From assembly GCF_003121985.1 (NCBI RefSeq), contig NZ_QEWP01000003.1, positions 372,001 to 436,000 of the forward strand: 64,000 nucleotides of DNA, read 5' to 3'. The notes under the pieces were generated by a model. That model was not told the DNA's origin, ran no database searches, and saw only the letters and a list, made by a program, of their open reading frames with translations. Every line of letters begins with the position of its first letter. The first letter of the stretch is position 1. Below, piece after piece: positions 44,907 through 54,766 of the stretch. Position numbers and translations under genes: made by a program. The DNA comes from Marinilabilia rubra. GTDB lineage: Bacteria; Bacteroidota; Bacteroidia; Bacteroidales; Marinilabiliaceae.

Positions 44907-45716
44907 CTAAAAAGACTCACGGGAAACCATCAATGTGTCCGCCTGAACATCAAGGACAACAATCTGCCTGTCTTCTGTGTCGCCGGTCACTAAAAACGGC
45001 ACATCAGAATCTTCCCTTTTTCCATAAAAATAACTGTGAGTATGACCATGCACAGATAGTGAAACATTCTGATCTTCGATGATCTTATTGTATAGATAGT
45101 GATTGCCGACACTAAACTGTTTGCTCCATGGGGGAATATGGGCAAAAACAAAAATATGGGTAATATCATCTCCCACACTGCAGGCATTTTTCAGCCATTT
45201 AAAATCAGGATCCTCAACGTTTTTTTCCCAAATAGTATCATCAAAAAAGACAAACCGGCAATTATTGTAATCAAGGGTGAAATTAAACGGCCCAAACATA
45301 TCCTTGTAGATGTACTCTCCGTTAGAAAGGAAGTCATGGTTCCCGATAAGAGTAATCAAAGGATGGTTTAAGTCTTTCGTTATATCCTCAAACCAAACAA
45401 ATTCGCGGTATATTCCACTTAAAGTGATGTCGCCATTGTGAACAACAAAGTCAATGCTGTCCATTTTGTTCAAAGCCTTTATCTGCAATTGAAAATCATC
45501 GTAGAAAGTATGGGAGTCACCGATAAGGGCAATTTTAAATGGCTTAAACTCTGCATGACTCCCATTCTCAAGACCACGGATGGATTGAAGATTTCCCTGC
45601 TTCCCATACGAGCCTACCCCCGCCTGGTAAGGACTGTACTCAATCAGGTTTTCGCAACTGCTAACGATCGAAATCAGGACCAGTGTCACAAATATGCTTA
45701 ATAAAAACTTTTTCAT
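44907..45716 (-). CDS. Calcineurin-like metallophosphoesterase lipoprotein
   Basis: I placed the start at 45716 because MKKFLLSIFVTLVLISIVSSC is a clear lipoprotein signal with lipobox VSSC; the longer frame upstream gives no sensible N-terminus. The phosphoesterase motifs are complete: GDSH (D and H, metal 1), HNGDIT, GNHDF, the later AHIPPW, and GHTH. The substrate is not known; such proteins hydrolyse phosphomonoesters, phosphodiesters or cyclic nucleotides at the envelope. It lies 160 bases downstream of the PAS kinase gene on the same strand. Confidence 0.88.
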   Translation of the reverse strand: MKKFLLSIFVTLVLISIVSSCENLIEYSPYQAGVGSYGKQGNLQSIRGLENGSHAEFKPFKIALIGDSHTFYDDFQLQIKALNKMDSIDFVVHNGDITLSGIYREFVWFEDITKDLNHPLITLIGNHDFLSNGEYIYKDMFGPFNFTLDYNNCRFVFFDDTIWEKNVEDPDFKWLKNACSVGDDITHIFVFAHIPPWSKQFSVGNHYLYNKIIEDQNVSLSVHGHTHSYFYGKREDSDVPFLVTGDTEDRQIVVLDVQADTLMVSRESF

Positions 45717-45876
45717 TCCAAGTGCGGCATTTTTCCTATACAAAGGAACAATGATTGCTAGCCGCAGGCAATGAATTTCGGATGTAAACCCAAAATAACG
45801 GGGCGAAACACCCAAAAATGGTGACAACCCGTTGGCAACTACAAAAATTTTGAAAGTATTGTGATAATAAAGGAGA

Positions 45877-48531
45877 TTACTGAACCGGTAAAGTAAAAAA
45901 GAAACTTGCACCATGACCTGCAGCCGACTCCACCCATATGTTGCCTTCCATAAGCTCAACCAGGCTCTTACATATAGACAACCCCAGACCGGTTCCTCCT
46001 CTATTCTGAGCGCCTACTTTTAAGACCTGCCCAAAGCGTTCGAAGATAATTTTATGATGCTTGGCAGCAATTCCTATTCCATCGTCATGGACAAAAAAGC
46101 GAACACGGTCCCCATCAGGTTCAAAACCAAAAACAACGTGCCCCCCTGGTGAAGTAAATTTAAAAGCGTTACTGATCAGATTATTAAAAACCTGAGTGAT
46201 TTTCCCCCCATCAACCAAACAAAAAAGGTCATCCTCCGGTACATGATATCTTAATTCTACGTTGCGCTCCACTGCCTCAACCTCAAAGAAACGTGCCAGG
46301 TCATGAGTAAGCCGGTTAAGGTTCACCCGATCGGGAAGAAAATTAACTTGTCCGGTTTCCAGTTGAGAAACTTCAAGCACATCATTGATGATGGCCAGCA
46401 ATTGCTGTCCGCTTTTTACTATCACATCCACACAGTTGTCCCGGTCTTCCTCTGGTAAATCTTTGGTTCGTAATAGTTCTGAAAAACCCAGAATTCCATT
46501 CATCGGAGTTCTTATTTCATGACTCATATTGGCCAGAAAGGCCGACTTAAGCCGGTCACTTCTCTCTGCCTGTTCTTTCGCCTCAATCAAATCCCTTTCT
46601 ACTTTCCGTGCATGGGTTACATCGCGAACAATAGTCATAAACCGATCCTCATTAACATAAACCATCCGGGATTCAAAAATCCCCAGGTTTTCATCTTCGC
46701 CCATTTCATATTCATAAGTTTCTAAACTTTTGTGGAGTTGAACGGCCGCAATTTTTTGATGAGTCAGATTAGCTATGTTCTCAGGAAAAATATTATCTAT
46801 TTTTTGATCAATGAAGGAGTTGGGTGGTAAATACAAATCCTCCTCATTTTCTGCATGGTAATCCTTTATGACTCCTTCTTTATCAAAAACAAATATCAAA
46901 TCGGGAATAACGGAGAGCAATCCTGTAATGCGGGCCTGGTTTTGATTAGCCTCATCAACAGCTGCGTGCAGACTGTATATTAATTTCTTTTCCTGAGTAA
47001 TATTGGTGAATGTTCCAATTACCTTTTGAGGAAGGCCATCTTTAAAAATCATAATGCCACTTCCCTTATAATATTGGAATGCCCTATTGTCCATCTCCAC
47101 CCTAAACTCATCAAACCATTCCTCATTTTTGGGAAACCGGTTCGTCCAAAAGTTCACAATCCGAAACCGGTCCTCTTCATGAATCCGGGCGCTAAATTCT
47201 TCAAAAGTAGATGGGGGTTCTTTGAACGGTCCAATAAAGCTGAACTTGCCAAACCAGCTCATTTTATCTGTTGTGGGATTCCATTCATAAATAATATCAT
47301 TAGTATGAGTCGCCACTATACGAAATCGCTCTTCGCTTTCGCGGAGTCGTTCTTCAGTTATTTTTCTGGCAGTAATATCCCTTCCCAGAATTACAATTCC
47401 TTTTCGCCTGCCGGTATCATCAAAAACCGGTGTTTTTATCACATCTAACTTACATTCACGTCCATCCGGTAATGGCACAGATTCCTCTGCCATAACCGGC
47501 TGTCTTTTTTCCCAGGCTTCTTTATCTGAAAGGGCGCACTGTTGAAAAACATCCTTTAATTCCGGGACCAAAGTCTCCAGATAGCCCTCCTCCTTAAAAA
47601 GAAATTCTTTATCCTTCAACCTGAAAAGTTGCTGAATAGACTCATTGGCCTCCATCCATTTTCCTTCCGCATCTTTAAAACAAATAACATCCGGAGTAGC
47701 ATTGATTAAAACTCTCAAACGGTCTTTACTTTCCTTTAACGCCCTCAGGGTTTTTATTCTTTCTGTATCGTCGTGAATTATCCCTATACCCCCGGTCACT
47801 TCCTTCGATTGATTGAAAATAGGAGCGGTTTTCAGCACCAAATGGACAGATTCTTTACTGATCGTTGTATTATAAATGCCTTCATAAAACCCTTCATCCC
47901 CATTTAAAGGGGCTTTTAAAGCAGGCAGGATAGAAGGATCTTGTATGTTATTAAGATCGAAATTTAAAAGATCGCCGGTTGAAGCGCCTAATGTGGATAT
48001 CAATCGTTCATTGAACGAGGAAATCTTAAGCTGAGTGCTGTAAAAAAATATTCCAACCGGTGAGAATTCAAACAGAAGCCTGAACCGATCCTCTTCTTCA
48101 AGAGGACGCGGTTTTTCATCAAAGAAAAAGTTTTCAAAACTTTTTTCAATGGCCATCCTGGTCTGATCAATAAGCAGTTTTTGCATGTCATCCCATGACG
48201 AAGCATCATCTTTTAACAGACAGAGGCGGTTAAAGCCGGAAAGGGAACGAGATGTTAAGTTAAAAAAAAGACCCGCCTGAAAAGGCTCTATCAAATCGGA
48301 GTTTGCCAGTTCGACACTTCCTGCAGATTCTTTTGCATAAGGGGCGGTTTGCTCCAATACCCTTTTAATGTCGGATTCCGTAAAAGACTTTTTGGAATTT
48401 GGAGATGCTGACCAAATAAAATTAACAGATCCATCAACCTCTACAGTCAACATAACATGTGAACCAGTAAAAGAAGAAAGCATTTTTAAGGTATCCAATG
48501 CTGTAGGGGGAAACCCTTGAACATGATGCAT
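45877..48531 (-). CDS. Multi-PAS sensor histidine kinase
   Basis: The 884-aa kinase has no obvious signal peptide or membrane segment and therefore seems cytoplasmic. Several PAS/PAC units occupy about 145-645 (such as FRLLFEFSPVGIFFYSTQLK, LRVLINATPDVICFKDAEGK, FRIVATHTNDIIYEWNPTTD and ITGLLSVIPDLIFVFDKEG). The HisKA box is MSHEIRTPMNGILGFSELL (His near 667), followed by a HATPase domain with the N-box QVFNNLISNAFKF, DDGIGI and GGTGLGLSICKSL. No receiver domain is fused. The N-terminal ~140 residues are of unknown fold. Confidence 0.95.
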   Translation of the reverse strand: MHHVQGFPPTALDTLKMLSSFTGSHVMLTVEVDGSVNFIWSASPNSKKSFTESDIKRVLEQTAPYAKESAGSVELANSDLIEPFQAGLFFNLTSRSLSGFNRLCLLKDDASSWDDMQKLLIDQTRMAIEKSFENFFFDEKPRPLEEEDRFRLLFEFSPVGIFFYSTQLKISSFNERLISTLGASTGDLLNFDLNNIQDPSILPALKAPLNGDEGFYEGIYNTTISKESVHLVLKTAPIFNQSKEVTGGIGIIHDDTERIKTLRALKESKDRLRVLINATPDVICFKDAEGKWMEANESIQQLFRLKDKEFLFKEEGYLETLVPELKDVFQQCALSDKEAWEKRQPVMAEESVPLPDGRECKLDVIKTPVFDDTGRRKGIVILGRDITARKITEERLRESEERFRIVATHTNDIIYEWNPTTDKMSWFGKFSFIGPFKEPPSTFEEFSARIHEEDRFRIVNFWTNRFPKNEEWFDEFRVEMDNRAFQYYKGSGIMIFKDGLPQKVIGTFTNITQEKKLIYSLHAAVDEANQNQARITGLLSVIPDLIFVFDKEGVIKDYHAENEEDLYLPPNSFIDQKIDNIFPENIANLTHQKIAAVQLHKSLETYEYEMGEDENLGIFESRMVYVNEDRFMTIVRDVTHARKVERDLIEAKEQAERSDRLKSAFLANMSHEIRTPMNGILGFSELLRTKDLPEEDRDNCVDVIVKSGQQLLAIINDVLEVSQLETGQVNFLPDRVNLNRLTHDLARFFEVEAVERNVELRYHVPEDDLFCLVDGGKITQVFNNLISNAFKFTSPGGHVVFGFEPDGDRVRFFVHDDGIGIAAKHHKIIFERFGQVLKVGAQNRGGTGLGLSICKSLVELMEGNIWVESAAGHGASFFFTLPVQ

Positions 48532-48767
48532 AATGCCTTATTTTTGGGAATTCGGGGTTTATCAATAATCTTTAAAATTAAGAAAAAACTCATTACAATT
48601 ATTTAAAACTGATTATAATATTGAGTAACCACTCATATAATTTGGTCAACTTACGATTATATCTCACTAATTTTTATCTTCCCCAGACTAAACTCAGAAA
48701 ATTCAACAACCAAACACCGACATTCAAAAGGCCACAACAACGAACACCTTACAAACCTCCACTCAAC

Positions 48768-48917
48768 AATAGATCGTTAGTCCCGATGCTTCGGGATAGA
48801 TATAAGATTTAAGATAAATCATATAACACTGATAATATGGGCTTTAAGACGAAAGCTCATTCACACGCAAGAGCTTAATCTTTAGACTTTTATAAAAGCT
48901 TAAGGCTGTAGTTTAAA
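48768..48917. repeat. Repeat R5 copy in the trpS upstream region
   Basis: The left end CAATAGATCGTTAGTCCCGA is almost identical to the copy at 39894. It continues to TATAAAAGCTTAAGGCTGTAG. The sequence to 49470 has further small hairpins such as CCCGAAGCATCGGGA but no gene. Confidence 0.7.
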
Positions 48918-49478
48918 AATGCGTTTTTGCCCTTGGAGATTAAATAGTGCAAGGCCTTGCAAGGACAAAGTCACCATATTAAAATAAAAAGGGCACCATT
49001 AGTCCTCCTGAAAAGGTAGTACCGAAATAGGTCTTCCATTGGTAAGGTTCGATCCCAAAAAACACGCAAAAATAAACTTAAGCCAAGCTTAACGGAGTAT
49101 TGACCCAAAAAACAAAGCGAAAAAGAAATTTTCACCTCTGAGGATATTGATTGGCTAAATTGCAAACAAATGAAACCAGGATTTTATTCTTTACAGCCCC
49201 CTTTTTTAAGTATCTTACTACTTCAGCAACGAAAATGAAGCAGCATTTTATGCGAAAGCAAATATGTTTTCAAGCCACTGTTGTCCGGTAAAACAATAGT
49301 ATTTTCTTTTTTGCACTCCAGCTCCCGAAGCATCGGGACGGCGTATTTTCGGGCTTCGCAAGCCCCCGAAGAAAAATCGGGGCAGGCTTTGTAAATGAAT
49401 CTTGCTGAACACGCACATAAATTTTGACACTGTTTGCTTAATTTATAGACCCACACAAATTAGGATGGTTCGCTAACG

Positions 49479-49508
49479 TTGTAATACCCTTTATTTTTAC
49501 TATTTTTG
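49479..49508 (+). promoter_or_regulatory. Predicted trpS promoter
   Basis: TTGT (49479-49482) and TATTTTTG (49501-49508) are spaced by 18 bases, matching the Bacteroidota TTTG/TAnnTTTG pattern. The start codon lies about 40 bases downstream. Confidence 0.5.
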
Positions 49509-49548
49509 CCTGCGTTTTTGCAGATTTTGAAAAGATAGAAAGAATACT

Positions 49549-50538
49549 ATGGAAACTGTTGTTAGCGGAATTCGCCCTACCGGAAATCTTCATTTGGGAA
49601 ATTATTATGGAGCTGTTAAAAACTTCCTGAAAATGCAGGAAAACTATAATTGCTACTTTTTTATTGCCGATTATCATTCATTAACGACCCATCCCCATCC
49701 GGCTGACTTGCATGGAAATGTACGTCAGATACTTGCCGAATATTTAGCAGCCGGACTGGATCCTGAAAAATCTACCATATACATACAGAGTGATTTGCCA
49801 GAAGTTGCCGAACTCACACTTTTGTTGAACATGAATGCCTACCTTGGGGAACTTGAAAGAACTACTTCCTTCAAAGAAAAGGCACGTAAGCAACCGGATA
49901 ATGTCAACGCCGGCTTGCTTACTTATCCGGTCCTGATGGCATCCGACATCATTATTCATCAGGCATCAAAAGTGCCGGTAGGTAAAGATCAGGAGCAAAA
50001 CCTTGAAATGACCCGGAAATTTGCCAATCGCTTCAACAGAATCTACGAGGTAGATTATTTTACCATTCCCCAACCATTCAATTTTGGTGAATCGCTTATC
50101 AAAATCCCGGGACTGGATGGCAGCGGAAAAATGGGTAAATCGGAAGGCAATGGAATCTATCTGGCTGAAGATCCCAAATCCATTCGAAAGAAGGTAATGA
50201 AAGCCGTTACCGACAGTGGCCCCACTGAACCAAATTCCCCTGTAACCGAACCCATCCAAAACCTGTTTACATTGATGGAGGTTGTTTCTGACCAGGCTGT
50301 GCTGGATCAGTTTAAGGAAGATTATGCAAAGTGCACGATCCGCTACGGGGATTTGAAAAAGAAGTTGGCTGAGGACATCATCAACTTCACCGCTCCTATC
50401 CGCGAGCGAATAAACGCCATCGCAGCAGATGATGCTTATTTAAGGAAAGTAGCTGAAATGGGGCGCGAAAAAGCGCATGAAAATGCTGCCAAAACCCTCA
50501 AAGAAGTCAGGGAGATTATTGGTTTCAAACCCTTTTAA
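49549..50538 (+). CDS. trpS: Tryptophan-tRNA ligase
   Basis: TrpS charges tRNA-Trp. The 329-aa class I synthetase begins with METVVSGIRPTGNLHLGNYYG, which contains the HIGH-type motif HLGN (15-18). The KMSKS motif appears as KMGKS near residue 195. The rest of the protein, including DQEQNLEMTRKFANRFN, is normal for bacterial TrpS. It is transcribed alone. Confidence 0.97.
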   Translation: METVVSGIRPTGNLHLGNYYGAVKNFLKMQENYNCYFFIADYHSLTTHPHPADLHGNVRQILAEYLAAGLDPEKSTIYIQSDLPEVAELTLLLNMNAYLGELERTTSFKEKARKQPDNVNAGLLTYPVLMASDIIIHQASKVPVGKDQEQNLEMTRKFANRFNRIYEVDYFTIPQPFNFGESLIKIPGLDGSGKMGKSEGNGIYLAEDPKSIRKKVMKAVTDSGPTEPNSPVTEPIQNLFTLMEVVSDQAVLDQFKEDYAKCTIRYGDLKKKLAEDIINFTAPIRERINAIAADDAYLRKVAEMGREKAHENAAKTLKEVREIIGFKPF

Positions 50539-50559
50539 TTGAGAATAAGAAGATCTCTG

Positions 50560-50695
50560 TTCACAATTCTCCGTTAAACTTTTGCAAAAAGCTATAAATC
50601 AACTTTTTGAAATTATATGCACAATTGCCTTAAGGCTCTGACTATTAGCATTATACAATACTCCCTAAATCTAACGATCTATTGCATTCAGGTTC
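50560..50695 (-). repeat. Repeat R5 copy, inverted
   Basis: In this copy the family ends are reversed: it begins TTCTCCGTTAAACTTTTGCA and ends TCTAACGATCTATTGCAT. It lies between trpS and the convergent LytTR regulator gene. Confidence 0.7.
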
Positions 50696-50748
50696 CATTT
50701 AACTAAAAACAGAACTGAAAAACATATTTTGAAAGAACGATGCTGATA

Positions 50749-51498
50749 TCAGGCCAATGCCTGGTTGTATCGTTCTTTCAAAACTTCATATTTCCTGGGG
50801 TCGAGTGGAATTTCTATCCCGCTTTTTAGATAAATAGCAGACCGGTATTCGTCTACACTTTCCACCTTTCTGAGGTTGACAACATATTGAGGGTGACAAC
50901 GGAAAAAAGCATAATTATCAAACAATTGCTCATACCGGCGCAATGGACGTGGGACAAACAGATCTTTTTCCCCCTCGATATGAATTATGCATCCCCCCGG
51001 AATGGCTTCACCATATTCTATCTCTGATAAAGGAACAGCATCACTCGCCGGCATGGTGGGAAAAACAACCAATCTGGCACAAGCAGGCAAGTCGTAGTTA
51101 GACAAAAGAATTTCCAGTTTCCGTTGATAATCCGATTCGCTGATGGCATCGCAGGCTTTGTCAATAGCCAAAATCAAATCAGAGTAATCGAAAGGCTTTA
51201 TTACAAAGCTCACCGCCGAAAATTGAATGGCTTCCTTTTGATAATCTTCATTTCCTGACATGAAAACCACCTTAAAATCAAGCAATTCAATCTTCCGTAA
51301 TAAATCAAACGCTGTTCCATCCGGAAGGTTAATATCCAAAATCACGAGATCCGGATTATCCGAATGAATTGCAGCTCGGGCATTCTCAATAGTGCCAACA
51401 CTCTCCAGAATTTCAAATTCCGAAAAATTCTGCCTGACAATTTCCTCTACAATTCTTACCATTACCCGATCATCTTCTACAATCAGGATTTTTTTCAT
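50749..51498 (-). CDS. LytTR-family response regulator
   Basis: The 249-aa protein has a receiver domain (acidic pair in VEDDR, phosphoacceptor Asp in VILDINLPDGTAF, Lys in IKPFDYSDL) and a C-terminal LytTR DNA-binding domain with IHIEGEKDLFVPRPLRRYEQL and FFRCHPQYVVNLRKVES. It lies just downstream of a LytS-type kinase on the same strand, and the two very likely form one system. Targets are unknown. Confidence 0.95.
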   Translation of the reverse strand: MKKILIVEDDRVMVRIVEEIVRQNFSEFEILESVGTIENARAAIHSDNPDLVILDINLPDGTAFDLLRKIELLDFKVVFMSGNEDYQKEAIQFSAVSFVIKPFDYSDLILAIDKACDAISESDYQRKLEILLSNYDLPACARLVVFPTMPASDAVPLSEIEYGEAIPGGCIIHIEGEKDLFVPRPLRRYEQLFDNYAFFRCHPQYVVNLRKVESVDEYRSAIYLKSGIEIPLDPRKYEVLKERYNQALA

Positions 51499-51573
51499 TG
51501 GACTCCAGTTTTAATTATATAATAAGCAACCTAACATCTTTCAAAACGATAAAACAATCTACCCTAAAGAGCA

Positions 51574-53586
51574 TCACCCCATCACATTAATTTTCTTTCG
51601 TACTACGGATTTCCTATCACGACTGGCAGTTTTTCTTTTGGCTGAATTCATCTCCACAACAGGCAAAACGATTTTCACAACCGTCCCCCTGTCAAAGGGA
51701 TTAATCTGCTTTTTGTCCATAATTACCAAGTCGGTTTTCCCTCCGGAATCTCGTCGCAACATATCAAGACGCTCACGAGTGATTTTTATGGCCATAGATT
51801 CATGCCCCTTCTCTTTCTCACTGGCCTTCTTTGATGCATTAATCCCAATTCCGTTGTCTGTAACCTCCACTACCATTTGACTCTTATCCTTGCGAAACTT
51901 TACTTCTATGAGACCATCTGTATCCACAGGTTTTATGCCATGCTCAATGGCATTCTCAATAAAGGGCTGAGTCAACATTGGCGGCACCATTACCTCATCG
52001 GAGGCAAGGCTTTCATCAACGTGCAAAGTATATTCAAAAGACTCGGAAAAACGCAACCTTTGTAATTCAAGATAGTAGCCCAGAATTTGTGCTTCCTCCT
52101 TAAGGGATATATAATCATGGGTAGAACTTCGCAATACTTGACGCATAAGCCGGGCAAAATCGGTAAGGAAACGCGATGATTTCTCAATATCATGTTCGAG
52201 TATGTATACCTGAATCGCACTTAATGCATTAAAAATAAAATGCGGATTCATTTGAGAACGCAAAAGGCGTTGCTGATGGCGAACATTCTTATACCGGTTT
52301 CGAAGTTGTGATTGTCTGATTACCATAATAATGGCAAAAGAAACCGCCACCACTAATATCAGCACTGTAATCAGGTAAAACCGTTGCCGGTCAAGCATTG
52401 ATTTCTGCTTAAGGGTCTGTTGATTGAGTTCCTCAATTCGCGCCCTTTGTCTTTCTGATTCAAAGATGGCCTGTTGTGTAGCCAGGTGATGAATATTTTT
52501 TTCATTGATGATGCTGTCCCTGTATGCTGCTGACATCTTAAAATAATCAAGAGCCTTACCATTGGTTCCCTGGTTTTCGTATAGTTCCGACAATAGCCTT
52601 GAGGCTTGTTCTATCTGGAATAGTGTTCCAATCTCTTTTGATAAATCAATCGCCTTAAACAGATAAGATTCGGCTTGTTCCTGCTCGCCTATGTCCAGAT
52701 ATGTTTCACCTATTTTGGTATAACTAATGGCCACCTGCATCAGGTCACCCAGATCTTCATTGAGGTGAAGAGCTTTTTCAAGGTATTCAAGGGCTTTGTG
52801 CGGACGTCCCTGCTCAATGTAAGCTCCACCGATACTATTGAAGCAGATAGACTGCCCTACCTTGCTGTTAATTTGATAATTGTAATCAAGAGAGGTAAAA
52901 AAATGAAACAACGCAGAATCAACTTCACCGAGTTTAAGTAAGGACTCCCCAAGGTTATTATGATTGATTGCTAATCCAAGTTTATTGTCCGATTTCCGGG
53001 ACATGGCAAGGGAGCGCTTAAAATACTCTATGGAGGTAGCAAAACGATCCAGGTTGTAATTTACATTTCCTATGCTGTTAATTGAGGAACTGATAAGTAA
53101 AGTGTCTTTGGTCTCTTCGGCGAGCGAAAGAGCTTTAATATGCATTTCCAGGGCCATTGGATTGTCATCAATCCGCCTGTAAACTACCCCGATTTGAAGA
53201 TATACATTTGCAAGCAGATTCTTATCCCCGGCCTTAGTTGCATAATCGAGTGCCTTTTGGTGATACTTCATGGCTTCACCATACCGGGCCCTGTTTCGGT
53301 GTCTTTTACCAAGAAGATTATAGATTCTGGCGAGTTGACGAACATTATCATTTTTACTGGCAATCTCTTCTGCTTCGGCAAGATAGCTATCTGTAATATC
53401 CAAATTTGCCCCACCCTGCCCATATTGACTTCTCGATCGCTCTATCAGTTGTTCAACGACAAGAGAGTCGGTACCGGAAATGTCCATTCCGGTTCGTCCG
53501 GGAGAAGATTCTTCTTCAGCCATTGGCCCCTTGCATGAAATTATGCCTGTTAATAGGATTAAAAGCAATCCTGCGTAACGAATCAT
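51574..53586 (-). CDS. TPR-containing LytS-like sensor histidine kinase
   Basis: The 670-aa protein begins with a lipoprotein-like signal (MIRYAGLLLILLTGIISC). Around six to seven TPR repeats follow (about 60-345), then a short coiled coil, one membrane span (about 395-415, FYLITVLILVVAVSFAIIMV) and a His_kinase domain with NPHFIFNALSAIQ (about 445) and LTQPFIENAIEHGI, plus a HATPase domain. The TPR part should be periplasmic. It is the upstream partner of the LytTR regulator 75 bases away. What the TPR array senses is not known. Confidence 0.93.
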   Translation of the reverse strand: MIRYAGLLLILLTGIISCKGPMAEEESSPGRTGMDISGTDSLVVEQLIERSRSQYGQGGANLDITDSYLAEAEEIASKNDNVRQLARIYNLLGKRHRNRARYGEAMKYHQKALDYATKAGDKNLLANVYLQIGVVYRRIDDNPMALEMHIKALSLAEETKDTLLISSSINSIGNVNYNLDRFATSIEYFKRSLAMSRKSDNKLGLAINHNNLGESLLKLGEVDSALFHFFTSLDYNYQINSKVGQSICFNSIGGAYIEQGRPHKALEYLEKALHLNEDLGDLMQVAISYTKIGETYLDIGEQEQAESYLFKAIDLSKEIGTLFQIEQASRLLSELYENQGTNGKALDYFKMSAAYRDSIINEKNIHHLATQQAIFESERQRARIEELNQQTLKQKSMLDRQRFYLITVLILVVAVSFAIIMVIRQSQLRNRYKNVRHQQRLLRSQMNPHFIFNALSAIQVYILEHDIEKSSRFLTDFARLMRQVLRSSTHDYISLKEEAQILGYYLELQRLRFSESFEYTLHVDESLASDEVMVPPMLTQPFIENAIEHGIKPVDTDGLIEVKFRKDKSQMVVEVTDNGIGINASKKASEKEKGHESMAIKITRERLDMLRRDSGGKTDLVIMDKKQINPFDRGTVVKIVLPVVEMNSAKRKTASRDRKSVVRKKINVMG

Positions 53587-53731
53587 AATGCTTGTACTTT
53601 AAATCGACATACAATGCCATCGGCTCCTTTACAATGGAAATCAAGGGCATTGCATGTAGGGTTTTCCGGTTATTGCAGCACAAGTTAAGCATTTTTTAAA
53701 CCCAATTTACAAAGAGTGTTTCTGTTTTTTG

Positions 53732-54766
53732 ATGAAGGGTTATCTTTGTAAGCTAAAACCAGTTGATGTGAAGATAGGCAATTTAGAACTCAGAAAGGAG
53801 CCTTTGTTACTTGCTCCGATGGAAGATGTTACAGACCAAATGTTCCGCAAGCTTTGCAAACGGTATGGTGCCGATTTGATGTACACGGAGTTTGTTTCAT
53901 CAGATGCGCTGGTGCGGGAGGTGGACAAAACAATGAAGAAAATGAAACTGGATGACGCAGAACGTCCGGTAGGCATACAGATTTACGGAAAAGAGATTGA
54001 TGCCATGGTGGAAGCTGCTAAGATTGCAGAGGAAGCCAAACCTGACATTATTGACATCAACTACGGATGCCCTGTTAAGAAAATTGCTACCAAAGGGGCC
54101 GGGGCAGGTATGCTCCGCGACATCCCCAAAATGATTGAGATGACCCGCGAAATTGTTAAGGCTGTGAAGGCTCCGGTTACCGTGAAAACAAGATTAGGCT
54201 GGGATGAAGACTCCAAAAATATTGTAGAGGTGGCAGAGCAACTTCAGGATACAGGCATTCAGGCACTCACCATACACGGACGCACAAGAGCTCAAATGTA
54301 TACAGGCGAGGCCGACTGGACATTAATTGGTGAGGTGAAAAACAATCCACGAATGAACATTCCAATTATTGGTAACGGAGACATATCAACCCCTGAAAAA
54401 GCGCGGCGTTACCTCAATGATTATGGAGTGGATGGGTTAATGGTGGGACGGCCTTCCATTGGGCGGCCATGGATTTTTAAAGAGATACGACATTACCTGG
54501 ATACCGGTGAACTTTTACCGGCACCCTCCATCCCCGGGCATGTGGAAATGATCCGCGAACAAGTCAATAAATCAGTGGAATGGCTTGGCGAAAGAAGAGG
54601 AATTCTTCATTCACGCCGGCATCTGGCCATAACTTTTAAGGGACTGGATCATTTCAGGCCTTTAAAAATAAAAATGCTGAGAACAGAAAGCATTGAAGAT
54701 CTGAATGCCATTCTTGACGAGATAGCAGAAAGATGGGCTGATCATTCTTCTCCCTGCTCAGAATAA
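53732..54766 (+). CDS. dusB: tRNA-dihydrouridine synthase
   Basis: Dus enzymes reduce uridines in tRNA using FMN. The protein has LLLAPMEDVTDQMFR, the FMN/substrate-binding N-terminal stretch, the catalytic Cys in NYGCPVKK (near residue 114), and IIGNGDIST near the C-terminal end of the barrel. The best match is the Bacteroidota DusB-like subgroup. The start is uncertain: ATG at 53732 gives the annotated length, but a TATCTTTG motif at 53741 suggests that transcription begins later and that GTG at 53768 (before KIGNLELRKE) may be the true start. Its 3' end overlaps the convergent permease gene by 25 bases. Confidence 0.93.
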   Translation: MKGYLCKLKPVDVKIGNLELRKEPLLLAPMEDVTDQMFRKLCKRYGADLMYTEFVSSDALVREVDKTMKKMKLDDAERPVGIQIYGKEIDAMVEAAKIAEEAKPDIIDINYGCPVKKIATKGAGAGMLRDIPKMIEMTREIVKAVKAPVTVKTRLGWDEDSKNIVEVAEQLQDTGIQALTIHGRTRAQMYTGEADWTLIGEVKNNPRMNIPIIGNGDISTPEKARRYLNDYGVDGLMVGRPSIGRPWIFKEIRHYLDTGELLPAPSIPGHVEMIREQVNKSVEWLGERRGILHSRRHLAITFKGLDHFRPLKIKMLRTESIEDLNAILDEIAERWADHSSPCSE

